From the NCBI RefSeq assembly GCF_902499335.1, contig NZ_CABVQK010000001.1, positions 62,001 to 126,000 of the forward strand: a stretch of DNA of 64,000 nt, in the 5' to 3' direction. The notes beneath the pieces are model-generated. The model was not told the origin of the DNA, did no database searches, and saw only the letters and a program-made list of their open reading frames with translations. The DNA is from Burkholderia lata (GTDB lineage Bacteria > Pseudomonadota > Gammaproteobacteria > Burkholderiales > Burkholderiaceae). A program made the translations under genes and the position numbers. This document shows, piece after piece, positions 16,893-26,053 of the stretch. The stretch's first letter is position 1; each line of letters opens with the position of its first letter.

Positions 16893-18194
16893 TTAACGTG
16901 CGTTGAGCGGCTTCGCTTCGCGCGGCGTATCGCCGATGAACAGCTGACGCGGACGGCCGATCTTCTGTTCCGGATCGCCGATCATTTCGTTCCACTGTGC
17001 AATCCAGCCGACCGTACGTGCCATCGCGAAGATACACGTGAACATCGACGTCGGGATGCCCAGCGCGCGCTGGACGATGCCCGAGTAGAAGTCGACGTTC
17101 GGGTACAGCTTGCGCGACACGAAGTACTCGTCTTCCAGCGCGATCTTCTCGAGCTGCATCGCGAGCTTGAACAGCGGGTCGTCGTGCAGGCCCAGTTCGT
17201 TCAGCACTTCGTAGCACGTTTCGCGCATCAGCTTCGCACGCGGGTCGTAGTTCTTGTACACGCGGTGACCGAAGCCCATCAGCTTCACGCCCGAATTCTT
17301 GTCCTTCACCTGCTTGATGAATTCGGGGATGTTGTCCGGCGAACCGATCTGCTCGAGCATGTTCAGCGCGGCTTCGTTCGCACCACCGTGCGCCGGGCCC
17401 CACAGACATGCGATACCGGCAGCGATACAGGCGAACGGGTTCGCGCCCGACGAGCCGGCCAGGCGGACGGTCGACGTCGATGCGTTCTGCTCGTGGTCGG
17501 CATGCAGGATCAGGATACGGTCGAGTGCGCGGACGAGCACGTCGTTGACCTTGTACTCTTCGCACGGGTTCGAGAACATCATGTGCATGAAGTTCGCGCT
17601 GTACGACAGTTCGTTCTTCGGATAGACGAACGGCTGACCGATGCTGAACTTGTACGCCATCGCGACGAGCGTCGGCAGCTTCGCGATCATGCGGATCGCC
17701 GACACTTCACGGTGACGCGGATCGTTGATGTCGAGCGAGTCGTGGTAGAACGCGGACAGCGCGCCGACTGCGGCAACCAGCACCGCCATCGGGTGCGCGT
17801 CGCGGCGGAAGCCACGGAAGAAGAAGTGCATCTGCTCGTGCACCATCGTGTGCTTCGTGACGGTGTCGACGAATTCCTTCTTCTGCGCTGCGTTCGGCAG
17901 TTCACCCTTCAGCAGCAGGTAGCAGCTTTCGAGGAAGTCCGCGTTTTGCGCGAGGTTGTCGATCGGGTAGCCGCGGTACAGCAGTTCGCCCTTGTCGCCG
18001 TCGATGTACGTGATCGCCGAATTACAAGCTGCCGTCGACATGAAACCCGGGTCGTATGTGAACTTGCCGGTCTGGCCGTACAGCTTGCGGATGTCGATTA
18101 CGTCCGGGCCCAACGTGCCCTTGTAGATCGGCAGTTCGACGCTCGGCGAATTGTCGCTGAACGATAGCGTGGCTTTAACATCAGACGGAGTCAT
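16893..18194 (-). CDS. gltA: citrate synthase
   Basis: The enzyme condenses acetyl-CoA with oxaloacetate to citrate, entry to the TCA cycle. The 433 residues match the type II (NADH-sensitive, hexameric) length. Seen are [20 protein letters not shown]-type N-terminal sequence, [19 protein letters not shown], the acetyl-CoA loop [15 protein letters not shown] (His near 270), the catalytic [17 protein letters not shown] (His near 310) and Asp in [20 protein letters not shown]. It is followed by the terminator at 16805-16834. It lies 53 bases downstream of sdhE, so it may be part of the sdhCDAB-sdhE run. Confidence 0.97.
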   Translation of the reverse strand: MTPSDVKATLSFSDNSPSVELPIYKGTLGPDVIDIRKLYGQTGKFTYDPGFMSTAACNSAITYIDGDKGELLYRGYPIDNLAQNADFLESCYLLLKGELPNAAQKKEFVDTVTKHTMVHEQMHFFFRGFRRDAHPMAVLVAAVGALSAFYHDSLDINDPRHREVSAIRMIAKLPTLVAMAYKFSIGQPFVYPKNELSYSANFMHMMFSNPCEEYKVNDVLVRALDRILILHADHEQNASTSTVRLAGSSGANPFACIAAGIACLWGPAHGGANEAALNMLEQIGSPDNIPEFIKQVKDKNSGVKLMGFGHRVYKNYDPRAKLMRETCYEVLNELGLHDDPLFKLAMQLEKIALEDEYFVSRKLYPNVDFYSGIVQRALGIPTSMFTCIFAMARTVGWIAQWNEMIGDPEQKIGRPRQLFIGDTPREAKPLNAR

Positions 18195-18247
18195 GGCACA
18201 TCCTCAATCGAAATAAAGAAACGGGATTCGATAACGGGCGTAACGCG

Positions 18248-18520
18248 TTACACGTTGCGCAGCATCTCCAACAGCCGGTGAATGTCCGGGCTGTCTAGGT
18301 CGCCTTCTGGTTCCTTGCGCGCGAGGAGCAAGTCCATCAGGTCGTTGTCGCTCAGATCGAGCAGGCGCGACAACGCGCCTACGTCTGCATCGGTGAGGTC
18401 ATGCTCGTATCTGCTGAAGAAACGCTCGAAAATGATGTCGTTCTCCAGCAGACCCCGCCGCGCACGCCAGCGGAGGCGTGCGCGACGGTGCGGGTCGGAT
18501 TGATGCGAATCGTCGCTCAT
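18248..18520 (-). CDS. sdhE: succinate dehydrogenase assembly factor (FAD assembly), SdhE
   Basis: A 90-residue member of the SdhE/YgfY (Sdh5) family that promotes covalent FAD attachment to SdhA. The RARLRWRARRGLLENDIIFE segment contains the family RGxxExDxxxxxFF pattern (Arg-Gly ... Glu-Asn-Asp), and LSRLLDLSDNDLMDLLLARK follows. Acidic C-terminal residues are typical. It lies 7 bases downstream of the sdhB stop and is probably in the sdh operon. Nothing unusual is seen. Confidence 0.92.
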   Translation of the reverse strand: MSDDSHQSDPHRRARLRWRARRGLLENDIIFERFFSRYEHDLTDADVGALSRLLDLSDNDLMDLLLARKEPEGDLDSPDIHRLLEMLRNV

Positions 18521-18527
18521 CTCGACC

Positions 18528-19229
18528 TTAAACCGCGCGGCGGACCATCAGTTCCTTGATCTTGCCGATCGCCTTCGTCGGGTTCAGGCCCTTCGGGCAA
18601 ACGTCGACGCAGTTCATGATCGTGTGGCAACGGAACAGACGGTACGGGTCTTCCAGGTTGTCGAGACGCTCGCCGGTGGCCGTGTCGCGGCTATCCGCGA
18701 TGAAGCGGTAAGCCTGCAGCAGGCCGGCCGGGCCGACGAACTTGTCCGGGTTCCACCAGAAGCTCGGGCACGACGTCGAGCAGCTCGCGCACAGAATGCA
18801 CTCGTACACGCCGTCGAGCTCGTCGCGCTCTTCCGGCGACTGGAGGCGTTCCTTCTCCGGCGGCGGCGCGTCGTTGATCAGGTACGGCTTGATCGAGTGG
18901 TACTGGTTGAAGAAGTGCGTCATGTCGACGATCAGGTCACGCACGACGGGCAGGCCCGGCAGCGGACGCAGCACGATCTTCTGCGGCAGGTCGTTCAGGT
19001 TCGTCAGGCACGCGAGACCGTTCTTGCCGTTGATGTTCATCGCGTCCGAACCGCACACGCCTTCACGGCACGAACGGCGGAACGACAACGTCTCGTCCAC
19101 TGCCTTCAGCTTCACCAGTGCGTCGAGCAGCATGCGCTCGTGCTCGAGCTCGAGTTCGTACGTCTGCATGCGCGGCGCTGCGTCCTTGTCCGGATCGTAG
19201 CGGTAGACTTCAAAAATGCGTTTTGCCAT
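18528..19229 (-). CDS. sdhB: succinate dehydrogenase iron-sulfur subunit
   Basis: SdhB carries the three iron-sulfur clusters that pass electrons from SdhA to ubiquinone, at the cytoplasmic membrane face. The 233 residues are family-sized. The [2Fe-2S] ligands are in [20 protein letters not shown] (about 55-75), the [4Fe-4S] in [17 protein letters not shown] (about 148-165) and the [3Fe-4S]/second set in [20 protein letters not shown] (about 205-222). It is 21 bases downstream of sdhA and before sdhE. Confidence 0.97.
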   Translation of the reverse strand: MAKRIFEVYRYDPDKDAAPRMQTYELELEHERMLLDALVKLKAVDETLSFRRSCREGVCGSDAMNINGKNGLACLTNLNDLPQKIVLRPLPGLPVVRDLIVDMTHFFNQYHSIKPYLINDAPPPEKERLQSPEERDELDGVYECILCASCSTSCPSFWWNPDKFVGPAGLLQAYRFIADSRDTATGERLDNLEDPYRLFRCHTIMNCVDVCPKGLNPTKAIGKIKELMVRRAV

Positions 19230-19250
19230 TTCGGATTCCTTTGACTCGGC

Positions 19251-21029
19251 TTAGAACGTGCGCGGCTTCGGCGGCACGGATTCGACCGTCAGCGGCTTCA
19301 TTTGAACCGGCTTGTAGTCGAGGCGATCGCCTTCGCTGTACCACAGCGTGTGGCGCAGCCAGTTTTCGTCGTCGCGGTGTTCGTAGTCGCTGTGTGCGTG
19401 TGCGCCGCGGCTTTCCTTGCGTGCTTCCGCCGACACCATCGTGGCGCGGGCCACTTCGATCAGGTTCTCCAGCTCGAGCGCTTCGACGCGCGCGGTGTTG
19501 AACACCTTCGACTTGTCCTTCAGGTGGATGTTTTCCACGCGTGCCGCCAGGCCGGCCATCTGCTCGACGCCTTCCTTCAGCAGCGCCGACGTGCGGAACA
19601 CGCCTGCGTGCTTCTGCATCGTCGCGCGGATGTCGTTCGCGACGTCCTGCGTGTATTCGCCCGAGGTCGACTTGTCGAGCTTCGCCAGGCGCGCCAGCGA
19701 GAATTCGCCTGCATCGGCCGGCAGCGGCTTGTGATCGCGCTGGTTCTTCACGTGCTCGACGATGTGGTTGCCGGCCGCACGGCCGAACACCACGAGGTCC
19801 AGCAGCGAGTTCGTGCCGAGGCGGTTCGCGCCGTGCACGGACACGCACGAGCATTCGCCCACTGCGTAGAAGCCGTTGACCGGATCCTTGTGACCGCCGC
19901 GCGTCGTGCCGACGACCTGACCGTGGATGTTGGTCGGGATGCCGCCCATCTGGTAGTGGATCGTCGGGACGACCGGGATCGGTTCCTTGATCGCGTCGAC
20001 GTTCGCGAACTTCAGCGCGATTTCGCGGATCGACGGCAGACGCTTCATGATCGTCTCGGCGCCGATGTGCGACAGGTCGAGCAGCACGTGATCCTTGTTC
20101 GGACCCACGCCGCGGCCTTCCTTGATTTCCTGGTCCATCGAACGCGACACGAAGTCACGCGGCGCCAGATCCTTCAGCGTCGGCGCGTAGCGCTCCATGA
20201 AACGCTCGCCGTTCGCGTTGCGCAGGATACCGCCTTCGCCGCGCACGCCTTCGGTGATCAGCACGCCCGCGCCGGCCACGCCGGTCGGGTGGAACTGCCA
20301 GAACTCCATGTCCTGCAGCGCGATGCCCGAACGCGCGGCCATGCCGAGGCCGTCGCCGGTGTTGATGAACGCGTTGGTCGATGCCGCGAAGATCCGGCCT
20401 GCGCCGCCCGTCGCGAACAGCGTGGTCTTGCCTTCCATGATGTAGACGTCACCCGTCTCCATCTCGAGGGCCGTCACGCCGAGCACGTCGCCTTCCGCGT
20501 CGCGGATCAGGTCGAGCGCCATCCATTCGACGAAGAACTGCGTCTTCGCTTCGACGTTCTGCTGGTACAGCGTGTGCAGCAGCGCGTGACCGGTACGGTC
20601 GGCGGCCGCGCATGCGCGCTGGACCGGCTTCTCGCCGTAGTTCGCGGTGTGGCCGCCGAACGGGCGCTGGTAGATCGTGCCGTCCGCGTTACGGTCGAAC
20701 GGCATGCCGAAGTGCTCGAGTTCGTACACGACGTTCGGCGCTTCACGGCACATGAATTCGATCGCGTCCTGGTCGCCGAGCCAGTCGGAGCCCTTGATCG
20801 TGTCGTAGAAGTGGAAGTGCCAGTTGTCTTCGCTCATGTTGCCGAGCGACGCACCGATACCGCCCTGCGCGGCCACCGTGTGCGAACGGGTCGGGAACAC
20901 CTTCGACAGCACGCCGACCGACAGGCCCGCGCGCGACAGTTGCAGCGCTGCGCGCAAGCCGGAGCCGCCCGCGCCGACGATCACCACGTCGAACTTGCGA
21001 CGCGGGAGGTTAGTTTTGATTGCAGCCAT
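19251..21029 (-). CDS. sdhA: succinate dehydrogenase flavoprotein subunit
   Basis: SdhA oxidises succinate to fumarate with covalent FAD. The 592 residues match the family. The FAD fold starts [20 protein letters not shown] (about 13-32). The flavinylation His is in [18 protein letters not shown] (about 48-64). The substrate side has [37 protein letters not shown] and the His/Arg motif [20 protein letters not shown] near 396-415. It is the third gene of sdhC-D-A-B-E, 3 bases after the sdhD stop and coupled with it. Confidence 0.97.
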   Translation of the reverse strand: MAAIKTNLPRRKFDVVIVGAGGSGLRAALQLSRAGLSVGVLSKVFPTRSHTVAAQGGIGASLGNMSEDNWHFHFYDTIKGSDWLGDQDAIEFMCREAPNVVYELEHFGMPFDRNADGTIYQRPFGGHTANYGEKPVQRACAAADRTGHALLHTLYQQNVEAKTQFFVEWMALDLIRDAEGDVLGVTALEMETGDVYIMEGKTTLFATGGAGRIFAASTNAFINTGDGLGMAARSGIALQDMEFWQFHPTGVAGAGVLITEGVRGEGGILRNANGERFMERYAPTLKDLAPRDFVSRSMDQEIKEGRGVGPNKDHVLLDLSHIGAETIMKRLPSIREIALKFANVDAIKEPIPVVPTIHYQMGGIPTNIHGQVVGTTRGGHKDPVNGFYAVGECSCVSVHGANRLGTNSLLDLVVFGRAAGNHIVEHVKNQRDHKPLPADAGEFSLARLAKLDKSTSGEYTQDVANDIRATMQKHAGVFRTSALLKEGVEQMAGLAARVENIHLKDKSKVFNTARVEALELENLIEVARATMVSAEARKESRGAHAHSDYEHRDDENWLRHTLWYSEGDRLDYKPVQMKPLTVESVPPKPRTF

Positions 21030-21032
21030 TCT

Positions 21033-21401
21033 TTACACTCTCCAGAGAATCTGCGCGGCATAGCCCGCACATGCGAGCAGCCAGACGATGGTCAGCGATT
21101 GCAGCAGCAGGCGCACACCGACGGGCTTCACGTAGTCCATCCAGATGTCGCGCACGCCGACCCATGCGTGGTAGAAGAGGGAAAGCAGCATCACGAAGGT
21201 TGCGAGCTTCATCCATTGCGCGGCGAAGATCGATGCCCAGCCTTCGTACGAGAAATCGTGCGCGCCGAAGAACAGGACGAGCAGAATGACCGTGTAGACC
21301 GCCATGATCGTGGCGGTGATGCGCTGCGCAAGCCAGTCGCGCAGGCCGTAGTGAGCGCCGACGACGAGGCGCTTCGAGCCGATTCGGTTATTGGCTGCCA
21401 T
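21033..21401 (-). CDS. sdhD: succinate dehydrogenase membrane anchor subunit
   Basis: A 122-residue membrane anchor with three predicted helices. It starts MAANNRIGSKRLVVGAHYGLRDWLAQ, where RLVVGAHYG and AQRITATIMAVYTVIL are the family motifs. The heme or quinone His is in HDFSYEGWASIFAAQWMKL and the typical YHAWVGVRDIWMDYVKPVGV lies at about 78-98. It forms the membrane part with SdhC and starts 4 bases after the sdhC stop. Confidence 0.95.
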   Translation of the reverse strand: MAANNRIGSKRLVVGAHYGLRDWLAQRITATIMAVYTVILLVLFFGAHDFSYEGWASIFAAQWMKLATFVMLLSLFYHAWVGVRDIWMDYVKPVGVRLLLQSLTIVWLLACAGYAAQILWRV

Positions 21402-21405
21402 TTTC

Positions 21406-21822
21406 TTAGAATGCTCCGAACAGTTTGAGTGCCATGGCGATCGTCAGGGCGATCGAGACGACAAAGACGACGACTGCCGTCCGCTTGCCGCCTTCCTTCG
21501 TGACGGCGTCGTGGTTGACGTCCATCAGCAGGTGGCGAATGCCGGCGCAGAAATGGTGGAAGAAGGCCCACGACAGTGCGAGGACGATCAGCTTGACGAT
21601 GATGTTGGAGAGGAAAGCCTTGAAGACTTCGAAGCTGAGCTCGGACGTGAGGCTCTGGTCGAAGAGGAACAGCAGGAACGGCAGGAACAAGAACAGCAGC
21701 GCGCCGCTGACTCGATGGAGAATCGACAATATCGCTGCCAGCGGCATGCGATATTTCATCGTGATATCGCCGAATCCGATGTTCCGGTATTCCGGCCTCG
21801 GCTTTCTTACTGCATCAGTCAT
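21406..21822 (-). CDS. sdhC: succinate dehydrogenase cytochrome b556 subunit
   Basis: A 138-residue membrane subunit that binds heme b and ubiquinone with SdhD. It opens MTDAVRKPRPEYRNIGFGDI. The conserved ILSILHRVSGALLFLFLPFL (about 30-52) holds the Ser/Arg quinone residues, and HHFCAGIRHLLMDVNHDAVT (about 85-104) holds the heme-ligand His. Three membrane helices are predicted. It is the first gene of the sdh operon, with a promoter-like TAAAAT 36 bases upstream of its start. Confidence 0.95.
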   Translation of the reverse strand: MTDAVRKPRPEYRNIGFGDITMKYRMPLAAILSILHRVSGALLFLFLPFLLFLFDQSLTSELSFEVFKAFLSNIIVKLIVLALSWAFFHHFCAGIRHLLMDVNHDAVTKEGGKRTAVVVFVVSIALTIAMALKLFGAF

Positions 21823-21857
21823 GCTAGACCCCTACTATGTTGTCACACTAATCCGCG

Positions 21858-21863
21858 ATTTTA
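21858..21863 (-). promoter_or_regulatory. possible sdh promoter -10 box
   Basis: On the minus strand TAAAAT lies about 36 bases upstream of the sdhC start, with only a poor -35 match (TGCAGC) 17 bases before it. An AGGGG sits 7 bases before the ATG as ribosome site. The regulation is not visible. Confidence 0.3.
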
Positions 21864-21992
21864 GCGCCTTTTTATATCGCGCTGCAGCGAAAGTCTGCTC
21901 TGGATAGTTGCGCGAACAAGAACAAAGGCGGCCCGAAACGTGCTTCGCGAACGTGGGGAACGCGAACGCACTCGGCTTGAGCCGATACACCG

Positions 21993-22808
21993 TCAACTCA
22001 AGTCATTCTGATAGTAGTACCCGGTTGTGACATACCAGCCGCGACGCACTTCCACCGGCCGGTCTCCGTATGTATAGGACACGCGCTCGACCGACAGCAA
22101 TGGGAAACCCGCCGGCACGTGCAGCAGGTCGGCTACCGCCGGCTCCGCCGCGACCGCGCGGATCTTCTCCGTCGCGCGGATCATCCGCGTGCCGAACTCC
22201 GTCTCGAACATCGCGTAGAGCGGCCCCTTGTACTCGCTCAGCCGCTCGAACGTGAGCCCGCGGAACATCGCGCCCGGCAGCCAGATCTCGTCGAGCACCG
22301 TCACTTCGTTCTCGAACTCCAGCAGGCGGCGCACCTGCACGACGGGATCGGCCGGCTTCAGGTCGAGCTGCCGCGCGATCTCGGCCGGCGCGCGCAGGCG
22401 ACGGCATTCGAGCAGGCGGCTCACGTGCGGATGCTCGGCACCGTCGTCGGCCAGCAGCCGCAGGAAGCGGAACTGCGCGCGATCTTCATTGTGCGTTGCA
22501 ACAAAAGTGCCCTTGCCCTGCCGCCGGACCACGAGGTTTTCGGCGGCCAGCTCGTCGATCGCCTTGCGGACGGTGCCCTGGCTGACCTTGTAGCGGGCCG
22601 CGAGCTCCACCTCGCTCGGAATGATCTCGCCCGGCTTCCACTCACCGGTTTCGAGACTTTGCGTGATTAATGACTTAATCTGCTGGTATAACGGGCTGAA
22701 CGTCGGCGACGGAGCAGCCGCAGGCGAAGATGCGGGATCGCTCGCGCCCGGCTGCCCTGGGCTGCCTGCGCCGTTCTGATTCGCGGTATTCGCCTGGTTC
22801 GATGTCAT
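21993..22808 (-). CDS. GntR/HutC-family regulator
   Basis: A 271-residue regulator with an N-terminal Asn/Pro/Ser/Ala-rich tail, then the winged helix: PLYQQIKSLITQSLETGEWK PGEIIPSEVELAARYKVSQG TVRKAIDELAAENLVVRRQG (about 30-95). A C-terminal UTRA effector domain contains ECRRLRAPAEIARQLDLKPA and LLSVERVSYTYGDRPVEVRR. UTRA proteins bind small metabolites. The start is ATG at 22806-22808; an in-frame ATG at 22815-22817 would add three residues. It is divergent from mdh across a perfect palindrome, so it probably represses mdh or itself; its effector is unknown. Confidence 0.93.
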   Translation of the reverse strand: MTSNQANTANQNGAGSPGQPGASDPASSPAAAPSPTFSPLYQQIKSLITQSLETGEWKPGEIIPSEVELAARYKVSQGTVRKAIDELAAENLVVRRQGKGTFVATHNEDRAQFRFLRLLADDGAEHPHVSRLLECRRLRAPAEIARQLDLKPADPVVQVRRLLEFENEVTVLDEIWLPGAMFRGLTFERLSEYKGPLYAMFETEFGTRMIRATEKIRAVAAEPAVADLLHVPAGFPLLSVERVSYTYGDRPVEVRRGWYVTTGYYYQNDLS

Positions 22809-22865
22809 GGCGCGCATTTCATCACAAACCGCACTTTTTCGTCCACTCAAATTCCGCAAAACATC

Positions 22866-22881
22866 TGTCTTATATAAGACA
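22866..22881. promoter_or_regulatory. perfect 16-bp palindrome, candidate GntR operator
   Basis: TGTCTTATATAAGACA is a perfect inverted repeat in otherwise GC-rich DNA. It sits 58 bases upstream of the GntR start and 11 bases upstream of the mdh -35 box. HutC-type GntR proteins bind AT-rich dyads of this length, so this is the likely operator of the adjacent regulator. Confidence 0.65.
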
Positions 22882-22892
22882 TATGATACCGT

Positions 22893-22921
22893 TTGACTTT
22901 GCGCGTGACGGCTCCTACACT
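22893..22921 (+). promoter_or_regulatory. candidate mdh promoter
   Basis: TTGACT (22893-22898) and TACACT (22916-22921) are exactly 17 bases apart, a good sigma-70 pair. It would give a leader of about 180 bases and lies against the palindrome at 22866-22881. Confidence 0.5.
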
Positions 22922-23106
22922 CCGGGTCGAGCAAGGGTTCGCGGGTGCAAAAGCGCGTCCCCGGCTACGTGCCACGGCCGTCTCCAGGTTCACCGCGTCT
23001 GCCATCGCGAGTCCTCCGCCCTGCTTCAATGCAACGCTACGCACAACGCGCATAGAATGGCGTTTTCGCTAGCGTCCAACGCTTCACCCCGTCCTGGAGA
23101 TTTTCA

Positions 23107-24093
23107 ATGGCTAAGCCCGCAAAGCGCGTTGCCGTCACCGGCGCCGCAGGTCAAATCGCTTACTCCCTGCTGTTCCGCATCGCGAACGGCGACCTGCTCG
23201 GCAAGGACCAGCCGGTCATCCTGCAACTGCTCGACCTCCCGCAAGCCCAAGGCGCCGTCAAAGGCGTCGTGATGGAACTCGACGATTGCGCGTTCCCGCT
23301 GCTGTCGGGCGTCGTGATCACCGACGATCCGAAGGTCGCATTCAAGGATGCCGACGTCGCACTGCTGGTCGGCGCACGTCCGCGCTCGAAGGGCATGGAG
23401 CGCAAGGACCTGCTGTCGGCAAACGCCGAAATCTTCACGGTTCAGGGCGCTGCGCTGAACGAAGTCGCGAGCCGCGACGTGAAGGTGCTGGTCGTCGGCA
23501 ACCCGGCGAACACGAACGCATACATCGCGATGAAGTCGGCACCGGATCTGCCGAAGAAGAACTTCACGGCCATGCTGCGCCTCGACCACAACCGCGCGCT
23601 GTCGCAGCTCGCAGCGAAGTCGGGCAAGCCGGTCGCATCGATCGAGAAGCTCGCCGTGTGGGGCAACCACTCGCCGACGATGTACCCCGACTTCCGCTTC
23701 GCGACCGCCGAAGGCGAATCGCTGCTGAAGCTGATCAACGACGACGTGTGGAACCGCGACACGTTCATCCCGACCGTCGGCAAGCGCGGCGCGGCGATCA
23801 TCGAAGCGCGCGGCCTGTCGTCGGCAGCGTCGGCAGCGAACGCGGCGATCGACCACGTGCGTGACTGGGTCCTCGGCACGAACGGCAAGTGGGTCACGAT
23901 GGGCATCCCGTCGGACGGCTCGTACGGCATCCCCGAAGACATCATCTACGGCGTGCCGGTCGTTTGCGAAAACGGCGAGTACAAGCGCATCGAAGGCCTG
24001 GAAATCGACGCGTTCTCGCGCGAGAAGATGGACGGCACGCTGGCCGAGCTGCTCGAAGAGCGCGATGGCGTCGCCCACCTGCTGAAGAACTAA
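23107..24093 (+). CDS. mdh: malate dehydrogenase
   Basis: The enzyme oxidises malate to oxaloacetate with NAD+. The 328 residues match the bacterial cytosolic-type length. Seen are the NAD fold [40 protein letters not shown], the mobile loop [20 protein letters not shown] (about 90-108), [15 protein letters not shown] and the catalytic His in [16 protein letters not shown] (about 185-200). It follows a GGAG site at 23096-23099. Downstream is a GC-rich hairpin (24141-24163). It is divergent from the GntR gene. Confidence 0.97.
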
Positions 24094-24140
24094 GCATCAC
24101 GCGTATCGCCGGGCGGCCCTCGGGCAGCCCGGTTTCGGCC

Positions 24141-24163
24141 CGGGCCGGCACGCCGCCGGCCCG
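24141..24163 (+). terminator. GC hairpin after mdh
   Basis: A 9-base stem CGGGCCGGC/GCCGGCCCG with a 5-base loop lies 48 bases after the mdh stop. There is no T-run, so it may be only a pause or a processing site. Confidence 0.3.
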
Positions 24164-24277
24164 GCCGACCGATCCGATCCGCGCACGTTTTGCCGCCCCG
24201 CGCTTGCCGCGCACCGGCCCAGAACGCGCCCGAATCCGATTTTCTCCACGTTGACCCGTTTCCCTGACGTAGACGAG

Positions 24278-25285
24278 ATGGCCGCGCTCACTCCTGCACA
24301 AGTGCTGTACGACGGGGCGTCCCCGCCCGCGATCCTGCCCTGCTGTGATCACTACGCGGGCAGCGAAAAGCTGATGCGCAAGTCGCTCGCGCTACAGGCC
24401 GAGCTGGGCCCCGTGTTCGACATCACGCTCGACTGCGAAGACGGCGCGGCCGTCGGCCAGGAAGCCGCGCACGCCGCACTCGTCACCGACCTGCTCGGCA
24501 GCGACGAGAACCGCTTCGGCCGCGTCGGCGTCCGCATCCACGACTTTTCCCATCCGCATTGGCGCGACGACGTGCGCATCGTGCTGCGTGCGGCGCGCGC
24601 CCCCGCCTACATCACGCTCCCGAAGATCGCGAGTGCCGCCGACGCGGCCGAAATGGCCGCGTTCATCGAAGGCACGCGCCGCGAGCTCGGCATCGCGCAG
24701 CCGATTCCCGTCGACGTGCTGGTCGAGACGCACGGCGCGCTCGCGCACGCGGCCGCCCTCGCCGCGCTGCCGACGGTCGGCACGCTGAGCTTCGGGCTGA
24801 TGGATTTCGTCTCCGCGCACCATGGCGCGATTCCCGATTCCGCGATGCGCTCGCCCGGCCAGTTCGAGCATCCGCTCGTGCGCCGCGCGAAGCTGGAAAT
24901 CGCCGCGGCCTGCCACGCGCACGGCAAGACGCCGTCGCACAACGTGACGACCGAGGTGCGCGACATGAGCGTCGTCGCCGCCGATGCACGCCGCGCGCGC
25001 GACGAATTCGCGTTCACGCGGATGTGGAGCATCCACCCCGCGCAGGTCCGCCCGATCGTCGACGCATTCGCGCCCCGCACCGACGAGGTCGAGCTGGCCG
25101 CCGAGATCCTGCTGGCCGCGCAGGCCGCCGACTGGGGGCCGACGCGCCACGGTGATACGCTGCACGATCGCGCGAGTTACCGGTATTACTGGTCGGTGCT
25201 GCGCCGCGCGCAGGCCACCGGCCAGCCCGTACCGGCCGAGGCCGCGCCGCTGTTCGGGCCGGCCGCCGCGGGCAGCGCGCCGTAA
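24278..25285 (+). CDS. CitE/HpcH-type CoA ester lyase
   Basis: A 335-residue aldolase-like lyase of the HpcH/HpaI-CitE family, which cleaves or makes malyl-, methylmalyl- or citramalyl-CoA esters. The TIM barrel shows AGSEKLMRKSLALQAELG, FDITLDCEDGAAVGQEAAHA (the Mg-binding ECEDG region), YITLPKIASAADAAEM (Lys near 110), GTLSFGLMDFVSAHHGAIPD and AFTRMWSIHPAQVRPIVDAF. The start is uncertain: ATG at 24278 is chosen, but a TTG at 24251 would add nine residues. The exact substrate cannot be told. It lies 184 bases after mdh, in the TCA group. Confidence 0.85.
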   Translation: MAALTPAQVLYDGASPPAILPCCDHYAGSEKLMRKSLALQAELGPVFDITLDCEDGAAVGQEAAHAALVTDLLGSDENRFGRVGVRIHDFSHPHWRDDVRIVLRAARAPAYITLPKIASAADAAEMAAFIEGTRRELGIAQPIPVDVLVETHGALAHAAALAALPTVGTLSFGLMDFVSAHHGAIPDSAMRSPGQFEHPLVRRAKLEIAAACHAHGKTPSHNVTTEVRDMSVVAADARRARDEFAFTRMWSIHPAQVRPIVDAFAPRTDEVELAAEILLAAQAADWGPTRHGDTLHDRASYRYYWSVLRRAQATGQPVPAEAAPLFGPAAAGSAP

Positions 25286-25515
25286 GCGCGCGCCGCCGGC
25301 CGATACACGAGTTTCATGCAATCGACGACGCGCGAACCGGGTAGAGGTTTGCGAAACGACAAAAAACGTAACGGAGCCTGAAAACCTGATATGTACGTGG
25401 CCAAATAGGTGAAAATAGCGGCCGCTGCGCGCTCTCGGGGCGCGTGCAGTTTCAAACCGGCCGGCAGCTTCGATTGCCGGCCCTTGTCAACTGATTATCG
25501 AAAGGTTCTGACTCC

Positions 25516-26031
25516 ATGAAGAAACTCCTGATCGCTACCGCCATCGGCGCCTTGTCCGCCACGATGCTGGTGTCGGCTCCGAGCGCGTTTGCCCAGGGTA
25601 CGACCACGACGACCGCGAAGAAGGCGACGGCCAAGCGCCCGGCGCCGGCCAAGCGCATCATCCCGCGCAGCAAGAAGGCACAGGCGCGTGCCGCAGCCAA
25701 GGTCGATACGGTGCCGGAAGGCGCGGTCAAGTGGTCCTGCAAGGAAGGTCTGTCGTTCGACCTCGCCGGCGACATGAAGCGCGACCAGGTCGTCACGGTT
25801 CACTGGGCGAAGAAGAACTACAAGCTGCCGCGTCAGGCCACGACGACGGGCGCCGACACGTTCTACGATCCGGCAGCAGGCTTCAAGCTGGTCGTGATCC
25901 CGACCAAGGCGATGCTGTTCTCCGACGCGAATGGCGGCGAACGCCTCGCGGACGAATGCGTGACGCCGGAAATGGCGCAAGGCACGCCGGCACCGACGCA
26001 GTCGAACGAGCTGAAGCCGGCAACGAACTAA
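25516..26031 (+). CDS. exported protein, possible MliC-like lysozyme inhibitor
   Basis: A 171-residue protein with signal peptide [26 protein letters not shown] (cleavage after Ala26), a Lys/Ala/Thr-rich basic linker (28-62) and a C-terminal domain with just two Cys (75 and 148). The domain pattern ([46 protein letters not shown]) resembles the MliC/PliC fold: Cys near the start, a G-A-x-x-Y/F strand in the middle and Cys near the end. This is my own structural guess. It is in a run of TCA genes with 22 bases to prpD. Confidence 0.6.
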   Translation: MKKLLIATAIGALSATMLVSAPSAFAQGTTTTTAKKATAKRPAPAKRIIPRSKKAQARAAAKVDTVPEGAVKWSCKEGLSFDLAGDMKRDQVVTVHWAKKNYKLPRQATTTGADTFYDPAAGFKLVVIPTKAMLFSDANGGERLADECVTPEMAQGTPAPTQSNELKPATN

Positions 26032-26053
26032 GCGCGTTTCCATCGGCCCCTCG

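Larger units (their letters stand above)
22809..23106. other. GntR-mdh divergent intergenic region
   Basis: No gene is seen in 298 bases. It contains the palindrome at 22866-22881 and a promoter-like pair at 22893-22921 for mdh, both listed. The long mdh leader (about 180 bases) holds nothing I recognise. Confidence 0.6.

Noticed and set aside
18240-18254. Palindrome GTAACGCGTTAC at the sdhE end
   Set aside because: It includes the stop codon, is short and is easily explained by coding sequence.
21972-21985. TCGGCT-TG-AGCCGA dyad after the GntR gene
   Set aside because: Stem of six with no T-run; too weak to call a terminator.
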